The notes below the pieces were generated by a model. That model did no database searches and was not told where the DNA came from. It saw only the letters and a program-made list of their open reading frames with translations. A stretch of DNA of 64,000 bases, from the NCBI RefSeq assembly GCF_007989805.1, contig NZ_BJUB01000002.1, positions 124,001 through 188,000 on the forward strand, read 5' to 3'. The position numbers and the translations under genes were made by a program. This DNA comes from Cellulomonas xylanilytica (GTDB lineage: Bacteria; Actinomycetota; Actinomycetes; Actinomycetales; Cellulomonadaceae). Positions 1 to 8,690 of the stretch are shown one piece after another (position 1 is the first letter of the stretch; the number at the start of each line of letters is the position of its first letter).

Positions 1-845
1 GCGGCCTCCAGGACCTTGTCGGCGTCGTAGAGCACGAGACCCAGGTAGCGCAGCCGGCCGACGCAGGTCTCCGAGCAGACCGTCGGCAGACCCACCTCGA
101 TGCGCGGGAAGCAGAACGTGCACTTCTCCGCCTTGCCGGTGCGGTGGTTGAAGTAGACCTTCTTGTACGGGCAGCCGGTCACGCACTTGCGCCACCCCTT
201 GCACTGGTCCTGGTCGACCAGCACGATGCCGTCCTCGGCCCGCTTGTAGATGGCACCCGAGGGACACGACGCCGCGCAGGACGGGTTGAGGCAGTGCTCG
301 CAGATGCGCGGCAGGTAGAACATGAACGTCTGCTCGAACTCGAGCTTGATCTTCGTCGAGACCCGCTCCAGGATCGGGTCGCTCACCGCGGTCGCCGCGC
401 TGCCGCCCAGGTCGTCGTCCCAGTTGGCGCTCCACCCGATCTGCATCGGCTCGCCGCTGATCAGCGAGCGCGGCCGTGCCACGGGGGTGTGCTCCTGCAG
501 CGGCGCGGTGGTCAGCGTCTCGTAGTCGTACGTCCACGGCTCGTAGTAGTCGTCGAGCGACGGCATCTTCGGGCTGACGAAGATCGTCGCCAGGTTCTTC
601 AGCCGGCCGCCCGCCTTGAGCTTCAGGCGACCGCGCTTGTTGAGCCGCCACCCGCCCTGCCAGCGCTCCTGGTCCTGGTAGGTGCGCGGGTACCCCTGCC
701 CCGGTCGCGTCTCGACGTTGTTGAACCAGACGTACTCCGTGCCGGCCCGGTTGGTCCACGCCTGCTTGCACGTCACCGAGCAGGTGTGGCACCCGATGCA
801 CTTGTCGAGGTTCATCACCATCGACATCTGCGCCATGATCCGCAT
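1..845 (-). CDS. narH: Respiratory nitrate reductase beta subunit NarH (partial, 3' end outside window)
   Basis: Electron-transfer subunit of the membrane-bound nitrate reductase; passes electrons from NarI haem to NarG through four iron-sulfur clusters on the cytoplasmic side. The visible 281 residues hold the first ligand set CIGCHTCSVTC (C16-C26), then CEHCLNPSC and CKGWRKC, where the Trp replaces a Cys as in the NarH [3Fe-4S] site, then CTFC and CSETC. The start is ATG at 845, whose A is also the last base of the narG TGA, so translation is coupled. The gene runs off the left edge; narJ and narI would be expected beyond it. Confidence 0.96.
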   Translation of the reverse strand, partial: MRIMAQMSMVMNLDKCIGCHTCSVTCKQAWTNRAGTEYVWFNNVETRPGQGYPRTYQDQERWQGGWRLNKRGRLKLKAGGRLKNLATIFVSPKMPSLDDYYEPWTYDYETLTTAPLQEHTPVARPRSLISGEPMQIGWSANWDDDLGGSAATAVSDPILERVSTKIKLEFEQTFMFYLPRICEHCLNPSCAASCPSGAIYKRAEDGIVLVDQDQCKGWRKCVTGCPYKKVYFNHRTGKAEKCTFCFPRIEVGLPTVCSETCVGRLRYLGLVLYDADKVLEA

Positions 846-3800
846 CAGTACTGCACCTCCTGCGAGCGCCGGCGGATGACGGTGACCTCGTCGCGCTGGT
901 TGCCCGTCGGCCCGAGGTAGTTGAACGCGAAGGTCAGCTGCGCGTAGCCGCCGATCAGGTGGCTCGGCTTCATGAGGATGCGGGTCAGCGAGTTGTGGAT
1001 GCCGCCGCGCTTGCCGGACGCCTCCGAGCGGGGGACGTCGATGAGCCGGTCCTGCGCGTGGTGCATGTAGACGGTCCCCTCTGGCATGCGGTGCGACACG
1101 ATCGCGCGGGCGACCACGACGCCGTTGCGGTTGACCGCCTCGATCCAGTCGTTGTCCGCGACGCCGATCTTGTCGGCGTCCTTCTGGCTCATCCAGATGC
1201 CCGGCCCGCCGCGCGACAGGCTGAGCATCAGCAGGTTGTCCTGGTACTCCGAGTGGATCGACCACTTGTTGTGCGGCGTCAGGTACCGCACCGCGATGCC
1301 GAGCTCCCCGTTCGAGCCCACCTGCGGCTCCCCGAAGAGGGCGGCCATGTTCAGCGGTGGCCGGAACACCGGCAGGTTCTCACCCAGCTCGGTCATCCAG
1401 TCGTGGTCGAGGAAGAAGTGCTGGCGGCCCGTCAGTGTGTGCCACGGCTTGAGCCGTTCGACGTTGATGGTGAACGGCGAGTACCGCCGACCACCCGACT
1501 CGGACCCGGACCACTCGGGGGACGTGATGACGGGCGTCGGCGCCGCCTGGGTGTCCGCGAACGTCACCTGCTTGCCCTCGTGCTCGGCCGCCAGGTCGGC
1601 CAGCCGCCGGCCCGTGCGCTTCTCCAGCGTGTGGAAGCCCTCGGTGGCCAGGTGCCCGTTGGTGGTGCCCGACAGCGCGAGGATCGCCTCGCAGACGTGC
1701 ACGTCCCGCTGCAGCGACGGGCGTCCGTTGCCCGCTCCCCCGCGGACCAGCCCGTTCTTGTGGCCCAGGTAGTCGACGGGCTTCGTCAGGTCGAACGTGA
1801 TGCCCTTGGTCGTCGCGCCCAGCGACGACGCGAGCGGACCCAGCGCACCGAGCTTGTCCGCGACCGCGGGGTAGTCCCGCTCGACGACGACGAGCTTCGG
1901 CATCGTCACGCCCGGCACCGGGTCGCACTCGCCCGCCTTCCAGTCGCGCACGATCCCGCTCGGTGTGGCCATCGCGTCCGGGGTGTCGTGGGTGAGCGGG
2001 ACCGCGACGACGTCCTGCCGGACGCCGAGGTGCGTGGCCGCGAGCGCGCTGAACGCCTTGGCGATCTCGTGGAACGCGTCGAAGTCGGTGCGGGTCTGCC
2101 ACGGCGGTGCGATGGCCGGGTTGAAGGAGTGCACGAACGGGTGCATGTCGGTGCTGCTCAGGTCGTACTTCTCGTACCAGGTGGCCGCCGGCAGGACGAC
2201 GTCACTGAACACCGTGGTCGACGTCATCCGGAAGTCCAGGGTCAGCAGGAGGTCGAGCTTGCCGCGCGGCGCCTCGTCCCTCCACACGACGTCCCGGGGC
2301 CGGTGCTCGGGCGGCGCCTCCTGCGCGCGCAACGACGAGTCCGTGCCCAGCAGGTGCTCGAGGAAGTACTCGTTGCCCTTGGCGGAGCTGCCCAGCAGGT
2401 TGGACCGCCAGATGGTGAGCACGCGGGGGAAGTTCTCCGGGGCGTCGGGGTCCTCGCCGGCGAACCGCAGCGAGCCGTCCTGCAGCGCCGCGGGCACGTA
2501 CTCGGCGGCCGGTGTGCCCGAGGCGGCGACGTCATCGGCGAGCGTGAGCGGGTTCCGGTCGAAGGTCGGGTAGCTCGGCATCCAGCCGAGCCGCGCGGAC
2601 TGCGCGAGGACGTCCGCGGTGGTCATCCCGGCCCAGAGCCCGCCGGCCTTGCTCGCCGCGAGCGCGTCGGCGCCGAAGTGGTCGTACCGGAACTGGTCGG
2701 TGTGCAGGTACCAGTACGCGGTCTGGATCATGTTGCGCGGTGGGCGCGACCAGTCGAGGGCGTTGGCGTACAGGCTGTAGCCGGTTATGGGCCGGACCTT
2801 CTCCTGGCCCACGTAGTGCGCCCACCCGCCGCCGTTGACGCCCTGCGTCCCGCACAGCGTGGTGAGCGTCAGGAACGCGCGGTAGATGGTGTCGGCGTGG
2901 AACCAGTGGTTGGTGCCGGCGCCCATGAGGATCATCGAGCGGCCCTTCGACTCCTCCGCGTTCGCGGCGAACTCGCGGCCGATCTTCTCCGCCTTGGCGG
3001 CCGGCACCCCGGTGATGCCCTCCTGCCAGGCCGGGGTGCAGGGCGACGACGCGTCGTCGTACCCGCTCGGCCAGGTCCCGGGCAGCCCGTCGCGACCCAC
3101 GCCGTACTGCGCGAGCAGCAGGTCGAGCACCGTGGTCACGGTGCGACCGGCCACCTGCCTCGTCGGGACACCGCGCACGATGCTCCCGGCGGACCCGTCG
3201 ACCGCGTCGAACCGGGGCAGCGTGACCGCCGCCGTGCCCGAGCCGGTGCCCGCAGCGCTGAGCCGCGGCTCCACGGAGCCGAGGTCCAGGTTCCAGCGTC
3301 CCTCCCCCTCGGCGCCGAACCGGAACCCGAGCGACCCGTGGGGGACCACGGGATCGCCCGTCGCCTCGTCGAGCAGAACCGTCTTGAACTGCGCATTCTC
3401 CGACGTCTCACCGAGGTCGGCGGCGGTGAGGAACTTCCCGGGCACGAACCCGGCTCCGTCCGGGTCGGGCTCCAGGGACACGAGGAACGGCAGGTCGGTG
3501 TACTTCTTCACGTACCCGTCGAAGTACGGGGTGGTCCGCTCGACGAAGAACTCGCGCAGGATCACATGGCCCATCGCCATCGCGAGCGCGCCGTCGGTGC
3601 CGGGCGCGGGTGCCAGCCACTCGTCGGCGAACTTCACGTTGTCGGCGTAGTCCGGGGAGACCGCGACCACCTTCTGCCCCCGGTACCGCGCCTCCACCAT
3701 CCAGTGCGCGTCGGGCGTGCGGGTCACCGGCACGTTCGAGCCCCACATGACCAGGTAGCCGGCGTCCCACCAGTCCCCCGACTCCGGGACGTCCGTCTGG

Positions 3801-4543
3801 TCGCCGAACACCTGCGGAGAGGCGACGGGCAGGTCCGCGTACCAGTCGTAGAACGACAGCATCGGAGCGCCGAGCAGCGCGTAGAACCGGGCGCCGACCC
3901 CGTGCGACACCATCGACATCGCCGGGATGGGCGAGAACCCGGCGATCCGGTCCGGGCCGTGCTCCTTGATGGTGTGCACGTGCGCGGCGGCGACCATCTC
4001 GACCGCCTCGGTCCAGGAGGCCCGCACCAGCCCACCCTTGCCGCGGGCCGCCTTGTACCGGGCAGCGCGCACGGGATCGCCCACGACGTCCGCCCACGCC
4101 AGCACCGGGTCGCCCAGCCGGGCCTTCGCCTCGCGGTACATCTCCAGGAGCACGCCCCGGACGTACGGGTACCGGACGCGGGTGGGCGAGTAGGTGTACC
4201 AGGAGAACGCGGCTCCGCGGGGGCAGCCGCGCGGCTCGTACTCGGGGCGGTCGGGGCCGGTCGACGGGTAGTCCGTCTGCTGCGCCTCCCACGTGATGAT
4301 CCCGTCCTTGACGAACACCTTCCACGAGCAGGAGCCGGTGCAGTTCACGCCGTGGGTGGACCGCACCACCTTGTCGTGGCTCCAGCGGTCCCGGTAGAAC
4401 GTGTCGGCGTCCCGCCCGCCGATCTGGTGGAGGGTCCGCAGGTCCGCCGACACCTCGTTCTTCTGCAGGAACCGCCGCGTGCGCAGCAGCGCCTCGACGA
4501 CCCCCTCGTCCAGGCCCGGCCGGCGTCCCTGCTCGATCGTCAT
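845..4543 (-). CDS. narG: Respiratory nitrate reductase alpha subunit NarG
   Basis: Catalytic molybdenum bis-MGD subunit reducing nitrate to nitrite in anaerobic respiration. The 1232 aa are the usual NarG length. Residues 64-107 carry H-x3-C-x3-C-x34-C (H64, C68, C72, C107), the distinctive ligand set of the NarG FS0 cluster; the motif FYDWYADLP further on fits the Asp that ligates molybdenum. It lacks an N-terminal Tat-like signal, consistent with a cytoplasm-facing enzyme. It follows narK by 9 bases and overlaps narH by one base, so the order narK-narG-narH is one operon read leftward. Confidence 0.97.
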   Translation of the reverse strand: MTIEQGRRPGLDEGVVEALLRTRRFLQKNEVSADLRTLHQIGGRDADTFYRDRWSHDKVVRSTHGVNCTGSCSWKVFVKDGIITWEAQQTDYPSTGPDRPEYEPRGCPRGAAFSWYTYSPTRVRYPYVRGVLLEMYREAKARLGDPVLAWADVVGDPVRAARYKAARGKGGLVRASWTEAVEMVAAAHVHTIKEHGPDRIAGFSPIPAMSMVSHGVGARFYALLGAPMLSFYDWYADLPVASPQVFGDQTDVPESGDWWDAGYLVMWGSNVPVTRTPDAHWMVEARYRGQKVVAVSPDYADNVKFADEWLAPAPGTDGALAMAMGHVILREFFVERTTPYFDGYVKKYTDLPFLVSLEPDPDGAGFVPGKFLTAADLGETSENAQFKTVLLDEATGDPVVPHGSLGFRFGAEGEGRWNLDLGSVEPRLSAAGTGSGTAAVTLPRFDAVDGSAGSIVRGVPTRQVAGRTVTTVLDLLLAQYGVGRDGLPGTWPSGYDDASSPCTPAWQEGITGVPAAKAEKIGREFAANAEESKGRSMILMGAGTNHWFHADTIYRAFLTLTTLCGTQGVNGGGWAHYVGQEKVRPITGYSLYANALDWSRPPRNMIQTAYWYLHTDQFRYDHFGADALAASKAGGLWAGMTTADVLAQSARLGWMPSYPTFDRNPLTLADDVAASGTPAAEYVPAALQDGSLRFAGEDPDAPENFPRVLTIWRSNLLGSSAKGNEYFLEHLLGTDSSLRAQEAPPEHRPRDVVWRDEAPRGKLDLLLTLDFRMTSTTVFSDVVLPAATWYEKYDLSSTDMHPFVHSFNPAIAPPWQTRTDFDAFHEIAKAFSALAATHLGVRQDVVAVPLTHDTPDAMATPSGIVRDWKAGECDPVPGVTMPKLVVVERDYPAVADKLGALGPLASSLGATTKGITFDLTKPVDYLGHKNGLVRGGAGNGRPSLQRDVHVCEAILALSGTTNGHLATEGFHTLEKRTGRRLADLAAEHEGKQVTFADTQAAPTPVITSPEWSGSESGGRRYSPFTINVERLKPWHTLTGRQHFFLDHDWMTELGENLPVFRPPLNMAALFGEPQVGSNGELGIAVRYLTPHNKWSIHSEYQDNLLMLSLSRGGPGIWMSQKDADKIGVADNDWIEAVNRNGVVVARAIVSHRMPEGTVYMHHAQDRLIDVPRSEASGKRGGIHNSLTRILMKPSHLIGGYAQLTFAFNYLGPTGNQRDEVTVIRRRSQEVQY

Positions 4544-4552
4544 GGAGGCTCC

Positions 4553-5764
4553 CTAGCTGGTGCTGATCGCGTCGGCTGCACGTGCGCGGGCAGCCCGGCG
4601 GACCGGGCCCCAGGTGAACCAGGCGACGCCGAACGCGCTCGCGGCGAGCAGCACGTACCCGAGGCTGTAGTCGCCGACCTGGTCGTAGACGGCCCCCATG
4701 ACCAGGGGCGGGAAGAAGCCGCCCAGCCCCCCGGCGGCACCGACGATGCCCGTCACCGCGCCGACCTTGTCGGCCGGGGCCACCTGCGCGACCAGGGCGA
4801 ACACGGCTCCGGAGGACGCACCGAGCGCCGCGGCGAGCCCGAGGAAAGCGATCGTCTCCACGGGCACCAGGGCCACCTCGAGCGCGGCCACGAGGGCCAG
4901 GAGCCCCGCCGCGACGAACGCCACCATGAGCACCGGGACCGGGCCGACCTTGTCGGAGAGCGTCCCGCCCACCGGGCGCATCACGACGGCCAGCACGACG
5001 AACCCGGCCGTCCGCGCGGCCGCGTCGCTCGCCGACAGGTCGTACGCGTTCACCAGGTACGTGGGCAGGTACACGCTGAACGCGACGAAGCCGCCGAAGC
5101 CCAGCGCGTACAGCAACGAGAGCTGTCCGGTGGCAGGGATGCGTGCCGTCGCCCACATCCGGGCGAGGAACGAGCCCTGCGGCGTCGGACGTCCGGGCTT
5201 GTCCCGCAGCAGGACCGCGGCGACCACGGCGTACACGGCCAGCACGCACGCCACCAGCACGAACGGGGCCTCGGCGCCGTACGTGTCGGTGATCCACACC
5301 GTGGTGAACGCGGAGATCGCCGTGCCGCCCATGCCGAGCCCGAAGATGCCGAGCGCCGCGCCCCGGCGCTCGGGCGCGAACCACGCGTTCACCGCGGGGA
5401 CGCCGATGGCGAACGTCGTCCCGCCGAGCCCGAGGAAGAAGCCGCCCACCAGCATCGCGGGATAGGTGTCCGCGACGAAGCCGATGAACAGCACCGGCAG
5501 GATGGTCAGCAGCGTGACCGCGGGGAACATCTTCCGCGCGCCGATCCGGTCCGTCAGCGCGCCCACGGGGATCCGGCCGAGCGACCCCACGATCACGGGC
5601 ACCGCGACCAGCACCGACTGCTGGACCCCGGTCAGGTCCAGCGCCGCGCCGTAGGAGCCGCCCAGCGGGCTGATCAGCGCCCACGCCCAGAAGTTGACCA
5701 GGAACCCGATCGTCGCGACGACCAGCACCCGTACCGCGATCCTGCTGTCGGCCTGCTGCACCAT
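4553..5764 (-). CDS. narK: Nitrate/nitrite transporter, NarK family (MFS)
   Basis: Major facilitator of 403 aa with about 12 hydrophobic segments, first gene of the nar operon, so it most likely imports nitrate or exports nitrite for NarG. The segment IGSLGRIPVGALTDRIGARK is the MFS A-loop motif between helices 2 and 3, and FFLGLGGTTFAIG and GLGMGGTAI are Gly-rich helices like the nitrate signature of the NarK group. The start ATG at 5764 follows a GGGGGT stretch. Upstream on the minus strand TAACTT (5816-5821) could be a -10; no convincing FNR or NarL site was found. Confidence 0.93.
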   Translation of the reverse strand: MVQQADSRIAVRVLVVATIGFLVNFWAWALISPLGGSYGAALDLTGVQQSVLVAVPVIVGSLGRIPVGALTDRIGARKMFPAVTLLTILPVLFIGFVADTYPAMLVGGFFLGLGGTTFAIGVPAVNAWFAPERRGAALGIFGLGMGGTAISAFTTVWITDTYGAEAPFVLVACVLAVYAVVAAVLLRDKPGRPTPQGSFLARMWATARIPATGQLSLLYALGFGGFVAFSVYLPTYLVNAYDLSASDAAARTAGFVVLAVVMRPVGGTLSDKVGPVPVLMVAFVAAGLLALVAALEVALVPVETIAFLGLAAALGASSGAVFALVAQVAPADKVGAVTGIVGAAGGLGGFFPPLVMGAVYDQVGDYSLGYVLLAASAFGVAWFTWGPVRRAARARAADAISTS

Positions 5765-5904
5765 GAGACCCCCGTGCTCGGTCCGGCGTCATCGCGCGGA
5801 CCTGGTGTTCTTCGGAAGTTATCAGGCCGCCACAGCCGGCGCCCGGGACCTTCGGCCCTGATCCGCGTCCGTGGCCGCGTCCGGATCCGCGCGGGGCCGG
5901 CCGG

Positions 5905-5910
5905 TAGCGT
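5905..5910 (+). promoter_or_regulatory. -10 element TAGCGT of a leaderless gene
   Basis: TAGCGT ends 7 bases before the ATG at 5918, so transcription would begin at the start codon. No Shine-Dalgarno sequence is present upstream of the ATG. Confidence 0.5.
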
Positions 5911-5917
5911 GACCGGC

Positions 5918-6592
5918 ATGACGGACGCGCGCTCCGCGCCGGGCAGGCCGGCCCTGGGCGACGCCATCCCCGCGGTGCTCCGCGACGTCGGCCGGACCGT
6001 CGCGCACGCCGACCTGGCGATCGCCTACTGCGGCACCGTGACCGTCGTGACGCTGCTCGTGATGCTGCAGCCCGAGGAGCGCACCGCCGAGATCCTCGCG
6101 CGGGTCAGCGGCAACCTGGACAACCTGCGCGCCGAGCCGCTGCTGTCGATGCTCGGCAGCGCCTTCGTCGTCGAGAGCCTCTGGGGCCTCGCGCTCGTGG
6201 TGCAGCTGCTCGTGGTGCTGGCGTACCTGCAGCGGTTCGTCGGCCGGCTCGCGTCCCTCGTCGTCGGGCTCGCCGGGCACGTCGGCGCCGGGCTCGTGGT
6301 GGCCGCCGGGCTCTCCACCGGGATCTTCCACGGGCTCGTCGACGAGAGCGTCGCCGGCGCCACCGACGTCGGCGTCAGCTACGTCATGGCCGCCGCGATG
6401 GGGTTCCTCGTCCTGGCCATCCCGCCCCGCTGGCGCTGGTGGTACCTGGGCGCCACGGCCGTCTACTGGCTGCTGCCCGGCGCGATCAACCGCACGTTCA
6501 CCGACGCGGGCCACGCGAGCGCGCTGACCATCGGGCTCCTCATGGCCCTGGTCGCCGCCCGCGCGGTCGCCGCGGACCGCCGGCGGACGTGA
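5918..6592 (+). CDS. Rhomboid-like integral membrane protein
   Basis: A 224-aa protein with about six membrane helices. The arrangement GIFHGLVDES, then TDVGVSYVMAAA, then TDAGHASALTIGLL resembles the actinobacterial rhomboid-like family: a Ser after Gly-Val in one helix and a His in the next conserved helix (GHxxA), which in rhomboid proteases form the Ser-His dyad. The canonical GxSG is here GVSY, so proteolytic activity is uncertain. The gene ends 10 bases from the convergent FHA gene. The ATG is preceded by a -10 but no ribosome site, suggesting a leaderless message. A much longer open frame running into it from upstream is antisense to narG and narK and is not coding. Confidence 0.75.
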   Translation: MTDARSAPGRPALGDAIPAVLRDVGRTVAHADLAIAYCGTVTVVTLLVMLQPEERTAEILARVSGNLDNLRAEPLLSMLGSAFVVESLWGLALVVQLLVVLAYLQRFVGRLASLVVGLAGHVGAGLVVAAGLSTGIFHGLVDESVAGATDVGVSYVMAAAMGFLVLAIPPRWRWWYLGATAVYWLLPGAINRTFTDAGHASALTIGLLMALVAARAVAADRRRT

Positions 6593-6602
6593 GCCCGGCC
6601 CG

Positions 6603-7403
6603 TCACACCTCGCCGGGCAGTGCCGTCCGGATCACGATGCGCGTCCACGCCCCGACGTAGAGCCGGTCGCCGTCTTCGAGCTCCTTGCGCTGCCCGGCGG
6701 GGATCGGCGTGGTGGGCAGCGGGTCGCCCGGGCGGCTGACATACGTCCCGTTGGCGGACTGCAGGTCCTCCACCCACCAGCGCTGCCCGTCCGTGTTGAG
6801 CTGGCAGTGCCGGCGCGAGACGCCCGAGTCGGTCCCGCAGTCGACCGCCGGGTGGATGTTGCGGGACGCCGACGGGCGGCCGACGAGCACGCTGCGCTCC
6901 CGCAGCGGCACCAGACCGGGCAGGCCCGCCGACGGCATCGGGTCCTCGGCCTTCTGCTCCGCGTACCAGTCGGGGTCGACCCAGATCTCGGCGACCCAGG
7001 ACTCCTCGCCGTCCGGGGCGGGCGTGGGGAGTGCCGCGCCGCCGGGACCGGGGTCCGGCGAGCCGGCGCCGGCCTGCGGCGCGGGGGTGGCGACGGGCAC
7101 GGGTGCCGAGAGGGGCGCAGGCTCGGATCCACCCGCGGGCGGCGTCGCCGGAGCGGGCCGCGCGATCGGCGTCGCGATCGGTGCCGGCGCGGTGCCGGTC
7201 GTGAAGTCGTAGCCGCAGACCTCGCAGAACAGGGCGAGCGACGACGCGGGCGACCCGCAGTGCGGGCAGGTGGTCGCGGTCCCGGTCGCCGCCGCCGGGG
7301 CGGGAGCCTCCACCGCGACGGCGGCCTCGATGGGTGAGCCGCAGACGTCGCAGTAGTCGGTCGAGGTGGACGGGTGACCGTTGGGGCAGGTGACGGTGCT
7401 CAC
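6603..7403 (-). CDS. Zinc-ribbon and FHA-domain phosphothreonine reader
   Basis: Last gene of the PknG operon, 266 aa. Residues 1-50 hold two zinc ribbons (TCPNGHP...DYCDVCG and CPHCGSP...FCEVCG), followed by a Pro/Ala-rich linker to about 135, then a C-terminal FHA domain with the typical SRRHCQL and SANGTYV motifs that bind phosphothreonine peptides. It is expected to bind a protein phosphorylated by the PknG encoded in the same operon; in corynebacteria and mycobacteria the FHA protein OdhI/GarA is the PknG substrate, but this protein is larger and carries extra ribbons. The GTG start at 7403 overlaps the vWA stop in GTGA. Confidence 0.85.
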   Translation of the reverse strand: MSTVTCPNGHPSTSTDYCDVCGSPIEAAVAVEAPAPAAATGTATTCPHCGSPASSLALFCEVCGYDFTTGTAPAPIATPIARPAPATPPAGGSEPAPLSAPVPVATPAPQAGAGSPDPGPGGAALPTPAPDGEESWVAEIWVDPDWYAEQKAEDPMPSAGLPGLVPLRERSVLVGRPSASRNIHPAVDCGTDSGVSRRHCQLNTDGQRWWVEDLQSANGTYVSRPGDPLPTTPIPAGQRKELEDGDRLYVGAWTRIVIRTALPGEV

Positions 7404-8677
7404 CGGCGGACCCGGGTCGTCTTGGTCGAGGCCGTGTCGAGCGCCATCTCGTCGAGCTTGTCGGTGTTGCGCTTGAGGCGCACGGTGCCCTGCTCCTCGT
7501 CGTCGATCTCGACCACGCGCCGCAGCCGGGAGGTGGCCTCCTCGTTGCCGGTCTCCGCGGCCAGCTGGACTGCGCGGCCGAGCTTCACGGTCGCCGTGGC
7601 CTCGTCGCCGGACGCCTTGGCGGCCAGCCCCTCCTGGATCACCGACGCCAGCTCGGCCTGGCCCGTGTAGTGCGCGACCTCGGGGTTGATGCGGGCGGTG
7701 AGCGAGCTGTCGTCCGACCAGCGCGCCTTGACCAGCCCGGAGGCCAGCACGTCCCCGCCGACGGCGATCTGCACGCGCGCCGCCAGCTGCTCCGAGCCGA
7801 CCGGCTTCGACGGGACCCGGACCGCCACGTGGTAGTCGCGCGACTCGTCGCCCCACGCGCCCGTCGGGTACGCGCCGGTCAGGGCGTTCACCTCGGTGCG
7901 CCGGGACGTCAGGTCCTCGACTGTCGGGGCCACGCGGCGCACGAACAGCACCTGCGCGCCCTGGGGCGCCCACACGCGCAGCTCCGCGTCGGCGACGCCC
8001 TTGGACATCGACTCGGCGACCAGCGCCTTGAAGTCGGCCGCGATGTCCGCGGGGTTGCGGATGAGGTCCACGGTGCCCAGCAGCGCGGTCGCGATCTCGC
8101 GCAGCTCCGCGACCTCCCAGCTGGAGCCGACGCCACGCGCGTCGCACTGGAAGTGCCCGGTGACGTCATAGATCGCGCTCGACAGCTCGGCGCGCGGCTC
8201 CGACTCGTTGCGGCCGTCGGTGAGCAGGATCGCGTGCTTCTGGGCCACCTGCGGCACCTCGGCGAAGATCGCGTCGGCGAGGCGCAGCCACGTGCTCATC
8301 GCGGTGCCGCCCGACGGGCGCATGTACGAGATCGCGCGCTTGGCCTCCTCGCGGGCACCCGGCTCCATCTGCACGATCGCGACGGGCGCGTTCGGGTAGG
8401 GGAACGCGCGGTTGGCCACGTGGCTGCCGCCGATGATCGAGAACCACGTGCCGTCCGCGATCTGGTCGACCGCCACCTGCGCCGCGTACTTGGCGGCGTC
8501 GATGTTCGGGCCGCTCATCGACCCCGACGTGTCGATGATGACGATCTCCGCGACGCCGCCGCTGCTGGTGGCGGCGGTCCCGGCGCCGGAGCTGGTCACG
8601 GTGACGATCGCGTGCACGTCCGTGGCGCCGTCGGAGAGGAACTCGTTCTGGAACACCTCGGTACGGAAGTCGGCCAC
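7400..8677 (-). CDS. von Willebrand factor A (MIDAS) domain protein
   Basis: A 425-aa cytoplasmic protein with a vWA fold at about residues 30-230: the metal site DTSGSMSGPNID, a Thr in the following loop and LLTDGRNES complete a MIDAS. A beta-rich middle and a C-terminal helical part (residues 330-425) rich in Glu and Arg follow. The start GTG at 8677 is chosen because GAGGAG lies just upstream; an ATG 33 bases further up has no such site. It sits 13 bases after the PP2C gene and overlaps the FHA gene. Its role is unknown; the context suggests a scaffold or adaptor of the phospho-signalling module. Confidence 0.85.
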   Translation of the reverse strand: MADFRTEVFQNEFLSDGATDVHAIVTVTSSGAGTAATSSGGVAEIVIIDTSGSMSGPNIDAAKYAAQVAVDQIADGTWFSIIGGSHVANRAFPYPNAPVAIVQMEPGAREEAKRAISYMRPSGGTAMSTWLRLADAIFAEVPQVAQKHAILLTDGRNESEPRAELSSAIYDVTGHFQCDARGVGSSWEVAELREIATALLGTVDLIRNPADIAADFKALVAESMSKGVADAELRVWAPQGAQVLFVRRVAPTVEDLTSRRTEVNALTGAYPTGAWGDESRDYHVAVRVPSKPVGSEQLAARVQIAVGGDVLASGLVKARWSDDSSLTARINPEVAHYTGQAELASVIQEGLAAKASGDEATATVKLGRAVQLAAETGNEEATSRLRRVVEIDDEEQGTVRLKRNTDKLDEMALDTASTKTTRVRR

Positions 8678-8690
8678 TGTGGCTCCTCGA

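Noticed and set aside
3408..5792. A 794-codon minus-strand frame overlapping narG and narK
   Set aside because: Out of frame with both genes and Arg/Ala/Gly-rich, the usual shadow in GC-rich DNA.
5765..5917. FNR or NarL binding site before narK
   Set aside because: No TTGAT-N4-ATCAA-like or TACYYMT repeat could be read; only a weak -10 was seen.
959..6592. A 1877-codon open frame on the plus strand ending in the rhomboid-like gene
   Set aside because: Its first 4.9 kb are antisense to narG and narK and give Arg/His-rich low-complexity sequence; only the last 224 codons (from 5918) are a real gene.
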